NCBI RefSeq assembly: GCF_009857535.1 | Contig: NZ_WWCS01000001.1 | Coordinates: forward strand, 248,001-312,000 | DNA: 64,000 nt | Direction of reading: 5' to 3' | Origin: Duganella margarita | GTDB taxonomy: Bacteria; Pseudomonadota; Gammaproteobacteria; Burkholderiales; Burkholderiaceae_D | Shown: positions 22,062 to 33,266 of the stretch, piece by piece | How positions within the stretch are numbered: the first letter of the stretch is position 1 | Layout of the letters: every line of letters starts with the position of its first letter | Position numbers and translations under genes: made by a program | Notes under the pieces: generated by a model | What the model saw: only the letters and a program-made list of their open reading frames with translations | Told to the model about the DNA's origin: nothing | Database searches by the model: none

Positions 22062-23891
22062 TTACTCCACCGTCACCGATTTCGCCAGGTTACGCGGCTT
22101 ATCCACATCGGTGCCACGGGCAACGGCAGTGTGATAAGCCAGCAATTGCAGCGACACCACGTGCAGGATCGGTGACAGCAGGCCGTAGTGTTCCGGCAGG
22201 CGGATCACGTGGACGCCTTCGCCCGAGGTGATGCGGGAGTCGACGTCGGCGAAGACGTACAGCTGGCCGCCGCGCGCACGCACTTCCTGCATGTTGGACT
22301 TGAGCTTTTCGATCAGCGCATCGTTCGGCGCCACCGTCACCACCGGCATTTCTTCCGTCACCAGCGCCAGCGGGCCGTGCTTCAGTTCGCCCGCCGGATA
22401 GGCTTCGGCGTGGATGTAGGAAATCTCTTTCAGCTTGAGCGCGCCTTCCAGCGCGATCGGGTAGTGCATGCCGCGGCCGAGGAACAGGGCGTTTTCCTTG
22501 CGCGCAAAATCTTCGGCCCAGGCGATGATCTGCGGTTCCAGCGCCAGTACCGAGGCGATCGCCACCGGCAGGTGACGCATCGATTTCAGATGTTCGGCTT
22601 CTTCGGCGTCGGTCAGGCGGCGGTTGATTTGCGCCAGCGCCAGCGTCAGCAGGAAGAGCCCGGCCAGCTGCGTGGTGAAGGCTTTGGTCGAGGCCACGCC
22701 CACTTCGACGCCGGCGCGGGTGATGTAGGCCAGTTTGCATTCGCGCACCATGGCGCTGGTGGCGACGTTGCAGATGGTCAGCGTGTGTTCCATGCCGAGG
22801 CTGCGCGCGTGCTTGAGTGCGGCCAAGGTGTCGGCGGTTTCGCCGCTTTGCGAGATGGTGACCACCAGCGTATTCGGGTGCGGCACGCTGTCACGGTAGC
22901 GATATTCCGAGGCGATTTCGACGTTGACCGGGATCTTGGCCACCGATTCGATCCAGTATTTGGCGGTCAGGCCCGAGTAATAGCTGGTGCCGCAGGCCAG
23001 GATCAGCACGCGGTCGATTTGCTTGAAGACGTTGTAGGCGCCGTCGCCGAACAGCTCGGGCATGATGCCGGTGACGCCTTCCAGCGTGTCGCCGATGACG
23101 CGTGGCTGCTCGAAGATTTCTTTCTGCATGTAGTGGCGGTACGGGCCCAGCTCGGCCGCGCCGGTGTGCGCCTGCACGGTTTTGACGTCGCGCTGCGCCG
23201 GCTTGCCGTTGCTGTCGACGATCCACACGCGGCCCAGTTGCAGGTCGACCACGTCGCCTTCTTCGAGGTAAATGATCTGGTCGGTGGTGCCGGCCAGCGC
23301 CATGGCGTCCGAGGCGACAAAGTTCTCGCCCTGGCCGACGCCGACGATCAGCGGCGAGCCTTGGCGCGCCGCCACCACGCGGTGCGGTTCTTCGCGGTGG
23401 AACACGGCGATCGCATAGGCGCCGGTCAGGCGTTTGACGGCTTGCTGCACGGTGTCGAACAGGTCGCCGTTGTACATGTCGTCGACCAGGTGGGCGATGA
23501 CTTCGGTGTCGGTCTGGCTCTGGAATACGTAGCCGAGCGCGGTCAGTTCGGCGCGCAGTTCATCGTGGTTTTCAATAATGCCGTTGTGGACCAGGGCGAT
23601 GCGCGCCAGGTCGGCCGACGGCGAAAAGTGCGGGTGGGCATTGTGCGACGCCGGCGCGCCGTGCGTGGCCCAGCGGGTGTGGGCGATGCCGGTGAAGCCC
23701 TTCAGGTGCGCTTCTTCGATTTGCTGTTCGAGGTCGGTCACGCGCGAGGTGCTGCGCGAACGTTGCAGCTGGCCATCCACGTGCAGGGCGACGCCGCAAG
23801 AATCGTAACCACGGTATTCCAGGCGCTTGAGGCCTTCCAGCAGGATGGGAGTGATATTGCGTTGCGCTACCGCGCCGACGATGCCGCACAT
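22062..23891 (-). CDS. glmS: glutamine--fructose-6-phosphate aminotransferase (isomerizing)
   Basis: Makes glucosamine-6-phosphate from fructose-6-phosphate and glutamine, the first step to UDP-GlcNAc for peptidoglycan and LPS. 609 residues. It starts [12 protein letters not shown]; Cys2 becomes the N-terminal nucleophile of the glutaminase domain after Met removal. Two SIS sugar-isomerase domains follow ([39 protein letters not shown]) and the end is [18 protein letters not shown], the conserved region that TnsD-type proteins read. GAGG precedes the ATG. Five earlier in-frame codons are discarded. Its terminator has been split by the transposon, so the terminator at 21.8 kb may now stop its mRNA. 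Confidence 0.98.
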   Translation of the reverse strand: MCGIVGAVAQRNITPILLEGLKRLEYRGYDSCGVALHVDGQLQRSRSTSRVTDLEQQIEEAHLKGFTGIAHTRWATHGAPASHNAHPHFSPSADLARIALVHNGIIENHDELRAELTALGYVFQSQTDTEVIAHLVDDMYNGDLFDTVQQAVKRLTGAYAIAVFHREEPHRVVAARQGSPLIVGVGQGENFVASDAMALAGTTDQIIYLEEGDVVDLQLGRVWIVDSNGKPAQRDVKTVQAHTGAAELGPYRHYMQKEIFEQPRVIGDTLEGVTGIMPELFGDGAYNVFKQIDRVLILACGTSYYSGLTAKYWIESVAKIPVNVEIASEYRYRDSVPHPNTLVVTISQSGETADTLAALKHARSLGMEHTLTICNVATSAMVRECKLAYITRAGVEVGVASTKAFTTQLAGLFLLTLALAQINRRLTDAEEAEHLKSMRHLPVAIASVLALEPQIIAWAEDFARKENALFLGRGMHYPIALEGALKLKEISYIHAEAYPAGELKHGPLALVTEEMPVVTVAPNDALIEKLKSNMQEVRARGGQLYVFADVDSRITSGEGVHVIRLPEHYGLLSPILHVVSLQLLAYHTAVARGTDVDKPRNLAKSVTVE

Positions 23892-24020
23892 GGGAAACCT
23901 CTTCAATTAAGTCAGGAAACCATCGTAGAACAGCGGTGATGAAATAAGCTTTCTAATTAACGCCATATTTGGCATAAAATTTCATCATCCACAGTGAGTG
24001 AAATATTCTTTCAATAAACC

Positions 24021-24476
24021 ATGATAGATGAAATAGATCGTCGCATTCTGAATGCGCTGCAAGTTGATGCTTCTCAAACCAACGCCGAATTGGCGGCGGC
24101 CGTGCACGTCTCGCCACCGACTTGCTTGCGCAGGGTCAAGCAATTGCGCGAGTCGGGCGTGATCCAGCGTCAGGTGGCGATTGTGGCGCCGGAAAAAGTC
24201 GGCCCCAGCCTGACGGCGCTTGTGGAAATCTCGTTAGATATACAGGCGGCGGAGCGCATGGCGGAGTTTGAGGCGCTGGTCGCGGGCGAGGCGGCGGTGC
24301 TGCAATGCTACCGCGTGGCGCCGGGACCGGATTTTGTGCTGGTGGTGCAAGTGGCGGATATGCCGGCCTATCACGCGCTGGCACACCGCCTGTTCGCCAG
24401 CCACGCCAATGTGCGGAATGTGAAGGCGTATTTCTCCACTTTCCGCAGCAAGTTCGAGACGCGCGTGGCGTTGTGA
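24021..24476 (+). CDS. Lrp/AsnC-family transcriptional regulator
   Basis: 151 residues: N-terminal winged HTH (IDEIDRRILNALQVDASQTN, AELAAAVHVSPPTCLRRVKQ) and the C-terminal RAM ligand-binding domain (VLQCYRVAPGPDFVLVVQVA). Members sense amino acids and form octamers on DNA. It is divergent from glmS (129-bp gap) and convergent with glmU, and its ligand and targets are unknown. ATG start at 24021. Confidence 0.93.
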   Translation: MIDEIDRRILNALQVDASQTNAELAAAVHVSPPTCLRRVKQLRESGVIQRQVAIVAPEKVGPSLTALVEISLDIQAAERMAEFEALVAGEAAVLQCYRVAPGPDFVLVVQVADMPAYHALAHRLFASHANVRNVKAYFSTFRSKFETRVAL

Positions 24477-24482
24477 ACAAGG

Positions 24483-24921
24483 TTATACAGAGTTATCCCA
24501 GAACTGGGCACAGCTTATTCAGAGGCTTATACAAGGCTTTTCCTCAGCTTATGCATGCACAATCCACATGGATAGTCACAGGTTTATGCACAACCACTTC
24601 AATTGCCCCCTTAACGCTTGAGGCCGGATCGAGGCAAGCGCAAGTTATCCTGTGGTTGTTAGCATGATATTCCATGGCTTTTCCCCAGCTTTATACACAG
24701 GCGCTTGGACACCAGCCGAGTTATCCTGTACTTATCCGGGTCTTATCCAGCACTTGCTCAGGGGTTTACACACAGAGTTATGCACATTGATCAGAAATTG
24801 CCCGTGATGGCGCAGCACGCAGCGATATGCATGCAGGGTATACCTCGCTTGCGAATAAATGGCGTACTTGCTCACCTGTTTTCCCGCGCTTAATCAGGCC
24901 TTACTCACAACGTTATCCACA
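24483..24921 (+). promoter_or_regulatory. one-directional array of DnaA-box-like sites
   Basis: This convergent intergenic region holds TTATGCACA (24584-24592), TTATACACA (24691-24699), TTATGCACA (24778-24786) and TTATCCACA (24913-24921), all fitting TTATNCACA, plus at least eight partial copies (TTATACAGA, TTATTCAGA, TTATACAAG, TTATCCAGC and others). All read on the plus strand. No gene is seen in the stretch. It could bind or titrate DnaA. Confidence 0.6.
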
Positions 24922-24929
24922 ATAAGAAA

Positions 24930-24947
24930 CGGCGCCCGCAGGCGCCG
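24930..24947 (-). terminator. terminator of glmU
   Basis: CGGCGCC/GGCGCCG with loop CGCA, followed on the minus strand by TTTCTTATT, 25 bases past the glmU stop. Confidence 0.75.
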
Positions 24948-24972
24948 CTTGGCACAGTTATGTTGGGCCCGC

Positions 24973-26337
24973 TTATTTTTTGATCTTGACCGGACGCATC
25001 CAGTTTTCGATGGTGACCTGGCGCGGACGCGAGACGGTCAGCTTGCCGGCTGGCGCATCCTTGGTCAGCGTGGTGCCGGCGCCAAGCGTCGCGCCTTTGC
25101 CGACGGTGACCGGGGCCACCAACTGGCTGTCGCTGCCGATGAAGCAGTCGTCTTCGATGACGGTGCGGAATTTGTTGGCGCCGTCGTAGTTGCAGGTGAT
25201 GACGCCGGCGCCGATGTTGACGCGCGAGCCGATGGTGGCGTCGCCGATGTAGGCCAGGTGATTGGCCTTGCTGTGCGCGGCCACCTGGCCGTTTTTGATT
25301 TCGACGAAGTTACCCACATGTACGTCCTCGGCCAGCACGGTGCCGGGACGCAGGCGCGCATACGGACCGATCAGCGAGGCTTCGCCGACCACCGCTTCCT
25401 CGATGTGGCAGAACGGCTTGATCTGCGCGCCGGCCAGGATGCGGGCGTTGACCAGCACACTGTGGGCGGCGATATGCACGCCGTCGCCCAGCTCAACCTT
25501 GCCTTCGAATACGCAACCGACGTCGATGGTGACATCGCGGCCGCAGATCAGTTCGCCACGTACATCGATGCGCGCCGGGTCCATCAGCGTCACGCCCTGT
25601 TCCAGCAGGCGGTTGGCGATGTTGCGCTGGTGGATGCGTTCCAGCTCGGCCAGCTGCAGCTTGCTGTTGACGCCGGCAACTTCCCACTGCGCCGACGGCT
25701 GGGCCGACACCACCGGCACGCCGTCCGCCACGGCCAGCGCGACGATATCGGTCAGGTAATACTCGCCCTGGGCGTTGTCGTTCTTGATCGCACCCAGCCA
25801 TTTTTTCAGCAGCGGGGTGGGCGCGACCATGATGCCGCTGTTGATCTCTTTGATGGCGCGTTCGGCTTCGTTGGCGTCTTTTTGCTCGACGATGCGCACT
25901 ATGTGTCCATCCACACGGACGATTCTGCCCAAACCTGTAGGATCAGCTTGTTCAACCGTCAGAATACCAAGCTTGTCGTTACCGGCGGCGGTCACCAGCG
26001 CCTGCAACGAGGCGGTGGTGGTCAGCGGCACGTCGCCGTACAGGATCAGGGTCGGGACCTGGTCGTCCAGCTCCGGCAGCGCCTGGATCACGGCGTGGCC
26101 GGTGCCCAGTTGTTGCTCCTGCAGCGCGGTGGCAACCGGCTCCGGCTGCTTTGCCAGCAGCGCCTGCACGGCTGCGCCGCCGTGACCGTAGATCACGCAT
26201 AATCGGCCGGCGGACAGGCTGCGTGCCGTATCCAGCACGTGCTGCAACAGCGGCTTGCCCGCCAGAGGGTGCAAAACTTTCGGCAGCGCGGATTGCATGC
26301 GCTTGCCCATGCCGGCGGCGAGGATAACGACGTTCAT
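24973..26337 (-). CDS. glmU: bifunctional UDP-GlcNAc pyrophosphorylase / glucosamine-1-phosphate acetyltransferase
   Basis: Catalyses the last two steps to UDP-GlcNAc, continuing from the glmS product. 454 residues: the N-terminal uridyltransferase begins [20 protein letters not shown] and has LYGDVPLT; the C-terminal left-handed beta-helix acetyltransferase has [20 protein letters not shown] and [12 protein letters not shown] (catalytic His region), then [11 protein letters not shown]. The frame is open far upstream but family similarity starts only at this ATG. It is divergent from the lipoprotein gene by 27 bases, so the promoters overlap. Confidence 0.97.
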   Translation of the reverse strand: MNVVILAAGMGKRMQSALPKVLHPLAGKPLLQHVLDTARSLSAGRLCVIYGHGGAAVQALLAKQPEPVATALQEQQLGTGHAVIQALPELDDQVPTLILYGDVPLTTTASLQALVTAAGNDKLGILTVEQADPTGLGRIVRVDGHIVRIVEQKDANEAERAIKEINSGIMVAPTPLLKKWLGAIKNDNAQGEYYLTDIVALAVADGVPVVSAQPSAQWEVAGVNSKLQLAELERIHQRNIANRLLEQGVTLMDPARIDVRGELICGRDVTIDVGCVFEGKVELGDGVHIAAHSVLVNARILAGAQIKPFCHIEEAVVGEASLIGPYARLRPGTVLAEDVHVGNFVEIKNGQVAAHSKANHLAYIGDATIGSRVNIGAGVITCNYDGANKFRTVIEDDCFIGSDSQLVAPVTVGKGATLGAGTTLTKDAPAGKLTVSRPRQVTIENWMRPVKIKK

Positions 26338-26364
26338 AGAGGTGCCAAATCGAGAGAGTGTCAA

Positions 26365-27261
26365 ATGCAAAAGTCTAACATGCCCCTGCCAGCCCGCCGG
26401 ACGCTTTACAGCCTGTTCCTGATCGTGCTCATGGCCGCGCTGGCCGCCTGCAGTTCGCTGCGGCTGGCCTATAACAACGGCGATACACTGCTGTACTGGT
26501 GGATCGACGGCTACGTCGACCTGACGTCCGAGCAGAAGAGCGTGGTCAAGGAAGATATCGACAAGCTGTTCCACTGGCATCGCAAGACCCAGCTGAACGA
26601 CTACGCGCAGATCCTGCAAACCGCGCAGCGCCAGCTGGCAGCCGGCGCCACCCAGGCCGACCTGCAAACCGATTTCGACGACATCAAGACACGCACCGAG
26701 GCGCTGCTGCTCAAGGCCACGCCGCAACTGGCCGAGCTGGCGCGCTCGCTGCAACCGGACCAGATCGCCACGCTGGAACGCAAGTTCGCCGCCAACAACG
26801 CCGACTTCCGCAAGAAAAACATGCGCGGCGACCGCGAGGCGCAGCAACGCTTCCGCTATAAAAAATCGATGGAGCAATTTGAACTGTGGTTCGGCAACTT
26901 CAGCTCCGAGCAGGAAGCGGCGATCCGCCAGGCCTCCGATGCGCGTCCGCTCAACAATGAAATCTGGCTGGACGAACGCACGCGCCGCCAGAACAATATC
27001 CTGGCGGCGGTGCGCAAGGTGCAGAGCGAGAAGCTGAGCCAGGAAGCCACCGAGACGCTGATCCGCGGCCTGATCAAGGATGGCTTCCAGCGGCTGGAAA
27101 CGTCGGAGCGCAAAGCCTTCTTTGACAGCTACGAGGCGGCCAACCTGCAACTGGTGCTGACGGTGATCAAGCTGGCGACGCCTGCCCAGAAGGCCCACGC
27201 GCAGCGTCGCATGCAAGGCTGGATTGACGACTTCCGGACCCTGGCGGCCGATCAGCGATAA
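26365..27261 (+). CDS. DUF6279-type lipoprotein
   Basis: 298 residues. Signal sequence with lipobox ([13 protein letters not shown]; lipidated Cys about residue 29) predicts anchoring in an outer or inner membrane leaflet facing the periplasm. The mature part begins [20 protein letters not shown] and is helical and charged, the pattern of the DUF6279 family whose function is unknown. GAGAGAG precedes the ATG. rsmD follows after 52 bases. Confidence 0.85.
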   Translation: MQKSNMPLPARRTLYSLFLIVLMAALAACSSLRLAYNNGDTLLYWWIDGYVDLTSEQKSVVKEDIDKLFHWHRKTQLNDYAQILQTAQRQLAAGATQADLQTDFDDIKTRTEALLLKATPQLAELARSLQPDQIATLERKFAANNADFRKKNMRGDREAQQRFRYKKSMEQFELWFGNFSSEQEAAIRQASDARPLNNEIWLDERTRRQNNILAAVRKVQSEKLSQEATETLIRGLIKDGFQRLETSERKAFFDSYEAANLQLVLTVIKLATPAQKAHAQRRMQGWIDDFRTLAADQR

Positions 27262-27313
27262 ACGCCGCTGTGGTATCATGGCCTGTTGAATCAATGACTT
27301 AGAACAGCGTCAC

Positions 27314-27961
27314 ATGCCAAAGAAGCCCTCCAGCAAGCCCGCCAAACCAGCCAAGGTGCCGGTCCACGGTCCGCAACACGCCAACCAGGTGCGCATCATC
27401 GCTGGCCAGTGGAAACGCACGCCGCTGCCCGTGCTCAGCGCGCTGGGCCTGCGGCCGACGCCTGACCGCGTGCGCGAAACCGCGTTCAACTGGATCAACC
27501 ACCAGCGCGACGCCAACTGGGCCAGCGCGCAGGTGCTGGACCTGTTCGCCGGCAGCGGCGCTTTGGGCTTTGAAGCGGCCAGCCGTGGCGCGCAGTCGGT
27601 GACCATGATCGACAGCAACGCGCAAGTCACGCGCCAGCTGGAAGAAATCAAGCTGAAGCTGAAGGCCGAGAATGTGCAGATCATGCGCGGCGACGCGCTG
27701 TCGGTGGCGCAATCGGCCGCCGCACGCGGCCAGCGTTACGACCTGATTTTCCTCGATCCGCCGTATCAGCAGAGCTTGCTCGAAAAAACCCTGCCGCTGT
27801 GCAGCAAACTGTTGAAAGAGGGCGGCCTGGTGTACGCCGAGTCCGGGCTGGCGCTGGAGTTCGCCGAAGGCGAGGCGCCGGCGTGGCTGGCGGACTGGGA
27901 AATCATCCGGGCTGACAAAGCCGGCATGGTGTTCTATCATTTATTAAAATACAAATCCTAA
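27314..27961 (+). CDS. rsmD: 16S rRNA (guanine(966)-N(2))-methyltransferase
   Basis: SAM-dependent enzyme of 215 residues that methylates G966 of 16S rRNA. RIIAGQWKRTPLPV and RPTPDRVRETAFNWI are family marks; the SAM loop is VLDLFAGSGALGFEAASRGA; catalytic motif IV is IFLDPPY. The N-terminal 25 residues are a Lys/Pro-rich tail. coaD follows after 107 bases, the common rsmD-coaD order. Confidence 0.95.
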   Translation: MPKKPSSKPAKPAKVPVHGPQHANQVRIIAGQWKRTPLPVLSALGLRPTPDRVRETAFNWINHQRDANWASAQVLDLFAGSGALGFEAASRGAQSVTMIDSNAQVTRQLEEIKLKLKAENVQIMRGDALSVAQSAAARGQRYDLIFLDPPYQQSLLEKTLPLCSKLLKEGGLVYAESGLALEFAEGEAPAWLADWEIIRADKAGMVFYHLLKYKS

Positions 27962-28032
27962 GCGGCTGTATTTCCTGCTAAAACCGCCCCAAATTAAGGC
28001 AATTTTAAGCAAAAGCCGAATTTCAGGCATAA

Positions 28033-28836
<804 letters not shown>

Positions 28837-28934
28837 CGAGCCAAACATCGGCAAAAAAGCATGACCGTGCGGCCACTCACGCCGCTGCGTCTCCGTGGTG
28901 GTATAGTCCGATCACACCTATCACGGAGACATTC

Positions 28935-29525
28935 ATGAACCGTAGAACCATTCTGCATACCCTGATGGCCGTTGCGATCGCTGCGGCGCTGCCTTCCTTC
29001 GCCTTTGCCGCCGTCGATGTGGCAGGCGTCAAATTCGACGATAGCGTCACCGTGGCCGGCCAGCCGCTCAAGCTGAACGGCGCCGGCCTGCGCACCAAGG
29101 TCATCTTCAAGGTGTATGCGGCCGGTTTATACCTGACGGACAAGAAATCCACCGTGCCGGAGGTGCTGGCGGTACCCGGCCCGCGCCGGGTGGCCATCAC
29201 CATGCTGCGCGAAGTCAGCTCGGAAGAGTTCGGCAAGGCCTTCACGGACGGCCTCAACGCCAATACCGGCAAGGACGAGCGCACCAAGCTGCTGCCGCAA
29301 ATCATGAAGTTTGGTGAAGTGTTCGCGCAGACGCCGGTGCTGAAGAAGGGCGACCAGCTGTCGCTGGACTGGACCCCGAACGAGGGCACCCAGTGCTATT
29401 TGAATGGCAAGAAAATCGGGGAATTGATGCCGGACCTGGCGTTCTACAACGCCGTGCTGCGTATCTGGCTGGGTGATAAGCCAGTCGACAGTTCGTTGAA
29501 ACCGGCGCTGCTCGGCGAAAAGTAA
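28935..29525 (+). CDS. chalcone-isomerase-like periplasmic protein
   Basis: 196 residues. Signal peptide about residues 1-26 (AAALPSFAFAA cleavage region). The mature protein has the chalcone isomerase-like pattern VAGVKFDDSVTVAGQPLKLN, GAGLRTKVIFKVYAAGLYL, and ends FYNAVLRIWLGDKPVDSSLK. Bacterial members bind fatty acids or are of unknown role, so no isomerase activity should be assumed. GGAG precedes the ATG. Confidence 0.85.
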   Translation: MNRRTILHTLMAVAIAAALPSFAFAAVDVAGVKFDDSVTVAGQPLKLNGAGLRTKVIFKVYAAGLYLTDKKSTVPEVLAVPGPRRVAITMLREVSSEEFGKAFTDGLNANTGKDERTKLLPQIMKFGEVFAQTPVLKKGDQLSLDWTPNEGTQCYLNGKKIGELMPDLAFYNAVLRIWLGDKPVDSSLKPALLGEK

Positions 29526-29540
29526 TGCTGCGACGCAGTA

Positions 29541-29756
29541 TCAGGCACGCGTCGCCAGCTGGCGGCGCTGCAGGCGCTGTTCGCGCGTCAGCTTCGGCTT
29601 GACCACCAGCACGGCGGCGCGCGCGCAACCCAGCAGCAGCGGCTTGAACAGCACCACCAGGCCGCCACTGACGGCGACCAGCAGCGCCAGCTTCATGACA
29701 GCAAACAGCGCGGCGAACAGAGAAAAATCTTGTATTGCGGAAATCATGATGGACAC
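29541..29756 (-). CDS. small membrane protein of unknown function
   Basis: 71 residues: one long hydrophobic stretch (about 10-50, FSLFAALFAVMKLALLVAVS and on) and a basic tail (KPKLTREQRLQRRQLATR). It starts at GTG 29756 or, three codons later, ATG 29747. Not recognised. Confidence 0.55.
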   Translation of the reverse strand: MSIMISAIQDFSLFAALFAVMKLALLVAVSGGLVVLFKPLLLGCARAAVLVVKPKLTREQRLQRRQLATRA

Positions 29757-29899
29757 AGTTTGGCGGTAGCTTTAGAATCTGATGTAACTATAGTGCGCCG
29801 CAACATAGTTATCCAATTTCCTTTCGCGATAACAATTATTCGATTGGTGAATGGACTGTGCTATCGTTATTTCTCCAACATCTACTCCCCTGAGCCGCC

Positions 29900-30880
29900 A
29901 TGAGCTTTCTGACGCTGGACCTGAACCTGCTGCGTGTTTTCGACGCCGTGATGACAGAGCAAAATCTGACACGCGCCGCCGGCCATCTGGCCATGACCCA
30001 GCCGGCGGTCTCCAACGCCATCAAGCGCCTGCGCGAAAGCCTGGGCGATGAATTGCTGATCCGCACCGCCTACGGCGTCAAGCCGACCCCGCGCGCCGAA
30101 GCGCTGTGGCCGTCCGTGCGCGGTGCGCTGGCCAGCCTGGAAGCGGCAGTGGCGCCGGAAACCTTTGACGTCTCGGCCGCCCACGCCACCTTCCGCATGG
30201 CGATGGCCGATGCGACCGCCGCCATGTGGCTGCCGTCGTTGATGCGCTCGATCGAGAGCGAAGCGCCCGGCATCAATGTGCGCATGGTGCCGCTGACCAC
30301 GCGCGAGCCGCGGCCGATGCTGCTGCGCGGCGATATCGACCTGGCGGTCGGCTTCTTCCCCGGCGTGGCGGCGCAGCTGTCGTACGAAACCGGTTCGCCG
30401 ATCCGTCACGAGCGTCTGTATTCGGGCAAATATGTGTGCGTGATGCGGCGCGACCATCCGCTGGCCAAGGTCGAACTGAACCTGGACAACTATTGCGCCG
30501 CCAATCACTTGCTGGTGAGTTTCTCCGGCCGCGCGCACGGCCTGGTCGATGAAGCCCTGGCGCAGATTCAGCGCGAACGCCGCATTCTGCTGACGGTGAA
30601 CCAGTTCTTTACCGCCGGCCGCGTGGTGGCCAACTCCGATTTGATCACCGTGCTGCCGCGCCACCTGATCGCCGCCACCGGCATGACCGATGCGCTGGCG
30701 CACAAGGAGTTGCCGTTCCAGCTGCCGGCGGTCCACCTGGACATGCTGTGGCACGAACGCGATGCGCGCAGCCCGGCGCACAAATGGCTGCGCACCCATC
30801 TGGAAAAGATGAATACCCAGACCCAGCGCACGGTCAACACCCTGCCGACGCCGACCCAGGCGCCGGCTTCCAGCCGCTAA
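29900..30880 (+). CDS. LysR-family transcriptional regulator
   Basis: 326 residues. N-terminal HTH: LDLNLLRVFDAVMTEQNLTR, AAGHLAMTQPAVSNAIKRLR. A periplasmic-binding-like effector domain follows (residues 90-300). The NodD/PnbR-like start (FLTLDLNLLRVF) places it in the branch whose members often respond to aromatic compounds, but neither neighbour is an obvious target. The 29757-29899 gap between divergent genes should contain its promoter. Confidence 0.92.
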   Translation: MSFLTLDLNLLRVFDAVMTEQNLTRAAGHLAMTQPAVSNAIKRLRESLGDELLIRTAYGVKPTPRAEALWPSVRGALASLEAAVAPETFDVSAAHATFRMAMADATAAMWLPSLMRSIESEAPGINVRMVPLTTREPRPMLLRGDIDLAVGFFPGVAAQLSYETGSPIRHERLYSGKYVCVMRRDHPLAKVELNLDNYCAANHLLVSFSGRAHGLVDEALAQIQRERRILLTVNQFFTAGRVVANSDLITVLPRHLIAATGMTDALAHKELPFQLPAVHLDMLWHERDARSPAHKWLRTHLEKMNTQTQRTVNTLPTPTQAPASSR

Positions 30881-30889
30881 CCCCACCAT

Positions 30890-30970
30890 CGTCATTCCGG
30901 CGCAAGCCGGAATCCATAGAACCCCGGCTAAGCCAACTCAGCATGGATTCCGGCATTCGCCGGAATGACG
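30890..30970. repeat. REP-like palindromic element (copy 1)
   Basis: CGTCATTCCGGCGCAAGCCGG... and its inverse ending CCGGAATGACG, joined by a short spacer with ATCCAT/ATGGAT. Same design as 44223-44283 and 62191-62271. It lies between convergent LysR and chemotaxis genes. Confidence 0.8.
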
Positions 30971-30987
30971 CCACGTTCAGTGGCTGC

Positions 30988-32541
30988 TCAGTGGCTTGAC
31001 CTGTAGCCGATGCGGAAACCGCCCCAGTGCTTGCCATCCACATAGATCGGCGCCGACAGGTCGTGCATGACCTCGCCGGTATCGCGTTTGTACGTCTGTA
31101 GCAGGAACGGCTTGGTATTCGAGCCGCAGCGCTTGCCCGTGCGGTCGCTGAAGATGCGCTTGGTGCGGTTATTGACGATGTCGATATCGTAGTTGCCGGT
31201 GAGCGGCTGCGAAAACTTCTTGTTATGCGTGGGGAAATAGCCGTTGTTATCCACAGTGCCGGCGTAGGCCAGCTGCGGCATGGCTTGCAGCAAGCCTTCC
31301 TGTAGCGGCGGCAGCACGCGGTCGGTGAAATCGTCGAACCTGGTCTTGTGCTTGGGCGGATCGGTATTCGGGATCGGCGTGTAGTGGCGGTCCCACAGCG
31401 CTTCGCGCGTGATCTGGCCGCTGGCGATGGCGCGCTCGAAGAGGCGGCCCACTTCCAGCGCCGCCCGCTGCGCCGCCTCGCGGATCGCATCGTGCGAGGT
31501 TTCAATCGACGACTCGCCCAGCGCGCCGGTAATGATTTCGGCCCGTTCCGCCAGCGCCATGGCCGAGCTGGCCGCGCGCGGCAATTCCTTCTCGGTGGAC
31601 AACAGGCTGTCGCGGATGCTGGCGATCGCGTGAGCGATTTCCTCGGTGGTGACCACGTGCTCGCGCGACGCCCGCGCGATCTGGCCGATCTCATCCTCCG
31701 ACACGCCCGACGACTGCTCGATATTGCCCAGCAGCCCGTGCACGGTTTCCACATTACCGGCCGCCTCGCTGACCTTGACGGCCAGCGAATTCATGCCGGT
31801 GGCGGCTTTTTCTGCCTGCTGGTTGATCTCGCGCACCATGGCGCTGATTTCATCGGTGGCTTCCTTGGTGCGCAGCGCCAGCTGGCGCACTTCGCTGGCG
31901 ACCACGGCAAAACCGCGTCCCTGTTCGCCGGCGCGCGCGGCCTCGATGGCGGCATTCAGCGCCAGCAGGTTGGTGCGGGCGGAGATTTCGCTGATGGCCT
32001 CGGTAAAGCCGTAGATCTTGCGGGAATTGGATTGCAGCGCCGTCATCACGGCGGCGGCGGTTTGCGCGTCTTCGCGGGCAGTGCGGATCCGTTGCAGGCC
32101 ATGGTCGGCCTCGGCGCGTCCGGCCACGGTCTCGCCGCGCACCTGGGCGGCGATCTTGGCGGCGCGCTCGGCATTGGCGGCGATGCGCTCGGTGGTGTCG
32201 GCGTTCAGGCTGGAGCTTTGAACGATGCCGCCTGCGGTGCGGACGTCCAGCTCGATCTTCTTCTTGACCGAGTCGACGAAATACGAGGTTTCCGCCGCGC
32301 CGATCATGATGGCGTCGATTTCCTCGCCGACGGTGTGGGCAAAATGCCGCACGCCGCCCTCGTCGCTATTCTGGCGTGAAGCCCACCACGCCACGGCGGC
32401 CCCGCCCAGCGCGGCGGGAATGGCCGCGGCGATGGGGCCGGCGCCCGCCAGGTTGAACAAATAAGCGAGGCAGGTACCGCCTGCCGTCGCCCCCAAAATC
32501 CACAATCCACGCTGCACCAACTTCTGCTGCAAAAGCTTCAT
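30988..32541 (-). CDS. methyl-accepting chemotaxis protein with C-terminal sensor-like domain
   Basis: 517 residues. One or two N-terminal hydrophobic segments (about 12-55) with no periplasmic sensor, then the signalling domain with the hairpin tip [32 protein letters not shown]. After it (from about residue 390) comes a separate domain, [20 protein letters not shown] ... [15 protein letters not shown] ... [20 protein letters not shown], which resembles a single-Cache-like ligand fold placed in the cytoplasm. Start at MKLLQQ (GGGGGACAG before ATG); six earlier codons dropped. Confidence 0.9.
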   Translation of the reverse strand: MKLLQQKLVQRGLWILGATAGGTCLAYLFNLAGAGPIAAAIPAALGGAAVAWWASRQNSDEGGVRHFAHTVGEEIDAIMIGAAETSYFVDSVKKKIELDVRTAGGIVQSSSLNADTTERIAANAERAAKIAAQVRGETVAGRAEADHGLQRIRTAREDAQTAAAVMTALQSNSRKIYGFTEAISEISARTNLLALNAAIEAARAGEQGRGFAVVASEVRQLALRTKEATDEISAMVREINQQAEKAATGMNSLAVKVSEAAGNVETVHGLLGNIEQSSGVSEDEIGQIARASREHVVTTEEIAHAIASIRDSLLSTEKELPRAASSAMALAERAEIITGALGESSIETSHDAIREAAQRAALEVGRLFERAIASGQITREALWDRHYTPIPNTDPPKHKTRFDDFTDRVLPPLQEGLLQAMPQLAYAGTVDNNGYFPTHNKKFSQPLTGNYDIDIVNNRTKRIFSDRTGKRCGSNTKPFLLQTYKRDTGEVMHDLSAPIYVDGKHWGGFRIGYRSSH

Positions 32542-32598
32542 CTGTCCCCCGTTGTTCAACAGGCGCCTTGGTCGGCTCCAAATTTTATTTCTTTGATG

Positions 32599-33054
32599 CT
32601 ATTTTATGGGTAACTTGGTGGTATTCTTGACTTCTTCCATCACGGCGTAGGTGTGGGTTTCACGAACGCCTTTCTGGAGCAGGGTTTTACCCAGGAATTC
32701 GCGGTAGGCAGCCATGTCCTTGACGCGGGCTTTGACCAGGTAGTCGAAGCCGCCGGCAACCATGTGGCATTCCAGCACTTCCGGGATGACCTGCACGCTG
32801 TGTTTGAAGGCGTCGAAGACTTCGGGTGTGGTGCGGTCCAGCACGACCTCGATAAAGACCAGCAGGGAGACATCCAGCAGTTGCGGGTTCAACTGGGCGG
32901 TGTAACCCATGATATACCCGGACTCGTGCAGCTTGCGCACACGTTCCAGGCAAGCGGCGGGTGACAGATTCACCCGCGCCGCCAGCTCCACGTTGGAGAT
33001 GCGACCGTCGCTCTGCAATTCCATCAAGATTTTTTTGCTGATCTTGTCTAACAT
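32599..33054 (-). CDS. Lrp-family regulator divergent from putA
   Basis: 151 residues: HTH MLDKISKKILMELQSDGRIS, NVELAARVNLSPAACLERVR; RAM domain VLECHMVAGGFDYLVKARVK. GGGAG precedes the ATG; an upstream extension is discarded. It faces putA across 212 bases, the arrangement of PutR/BkdR-type activators that induce proline dehydrogenase in response to proline (inference from family and position). Confidence 0.93.
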   Translation of the reverse strand: MLDKISKKILMELQSDGRISNVELAARVNLSPAACLERVRKLHESGYIMGYTAQLNPQLLDVSLLVFIEVVLDRTTPEVFDAFKHSVQVIPEVLECHMVAGGFDYLVKARVKDMAAYREFLGKTLLQKGVRETHTYAVMEEVKNTTKLPIK

Positions 33055-33266
33055 TTCCGGGAACTCCCAAATAAATATTATTTGGTTAAATTGTCTCACT
33101 AAAAACAATCTATTGCTAGTCCCCCGCATTACCAGAATTAATCCAGAAGAATTACAACTACAATCGAATCATAAGCAGTTCACATTAAACCACGCTCGCC
33201 GGCTTTGCTGACGGGCGTGTTTTTGTACGTGGACCGGCTCCCGATTCTTCTTCTGAGAGTACCCCC

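Noticed and set aside
24477..24972. Calling the DnaA-box array oriC
   Set aside because: No dnaA, dnaN or AT-rich unwinding element is visible, and a second box-rich region lies at 37.7-38.7 kb. Only a DnaA-binding role is proposed.
24973..27294. 773-codon version of glmU with a long N-terminal extension
   Set aside because: The first 319 codons are antisense to the DUF6279 lipoprotein gene; GlmU similarity begins at MNVVILAAG.
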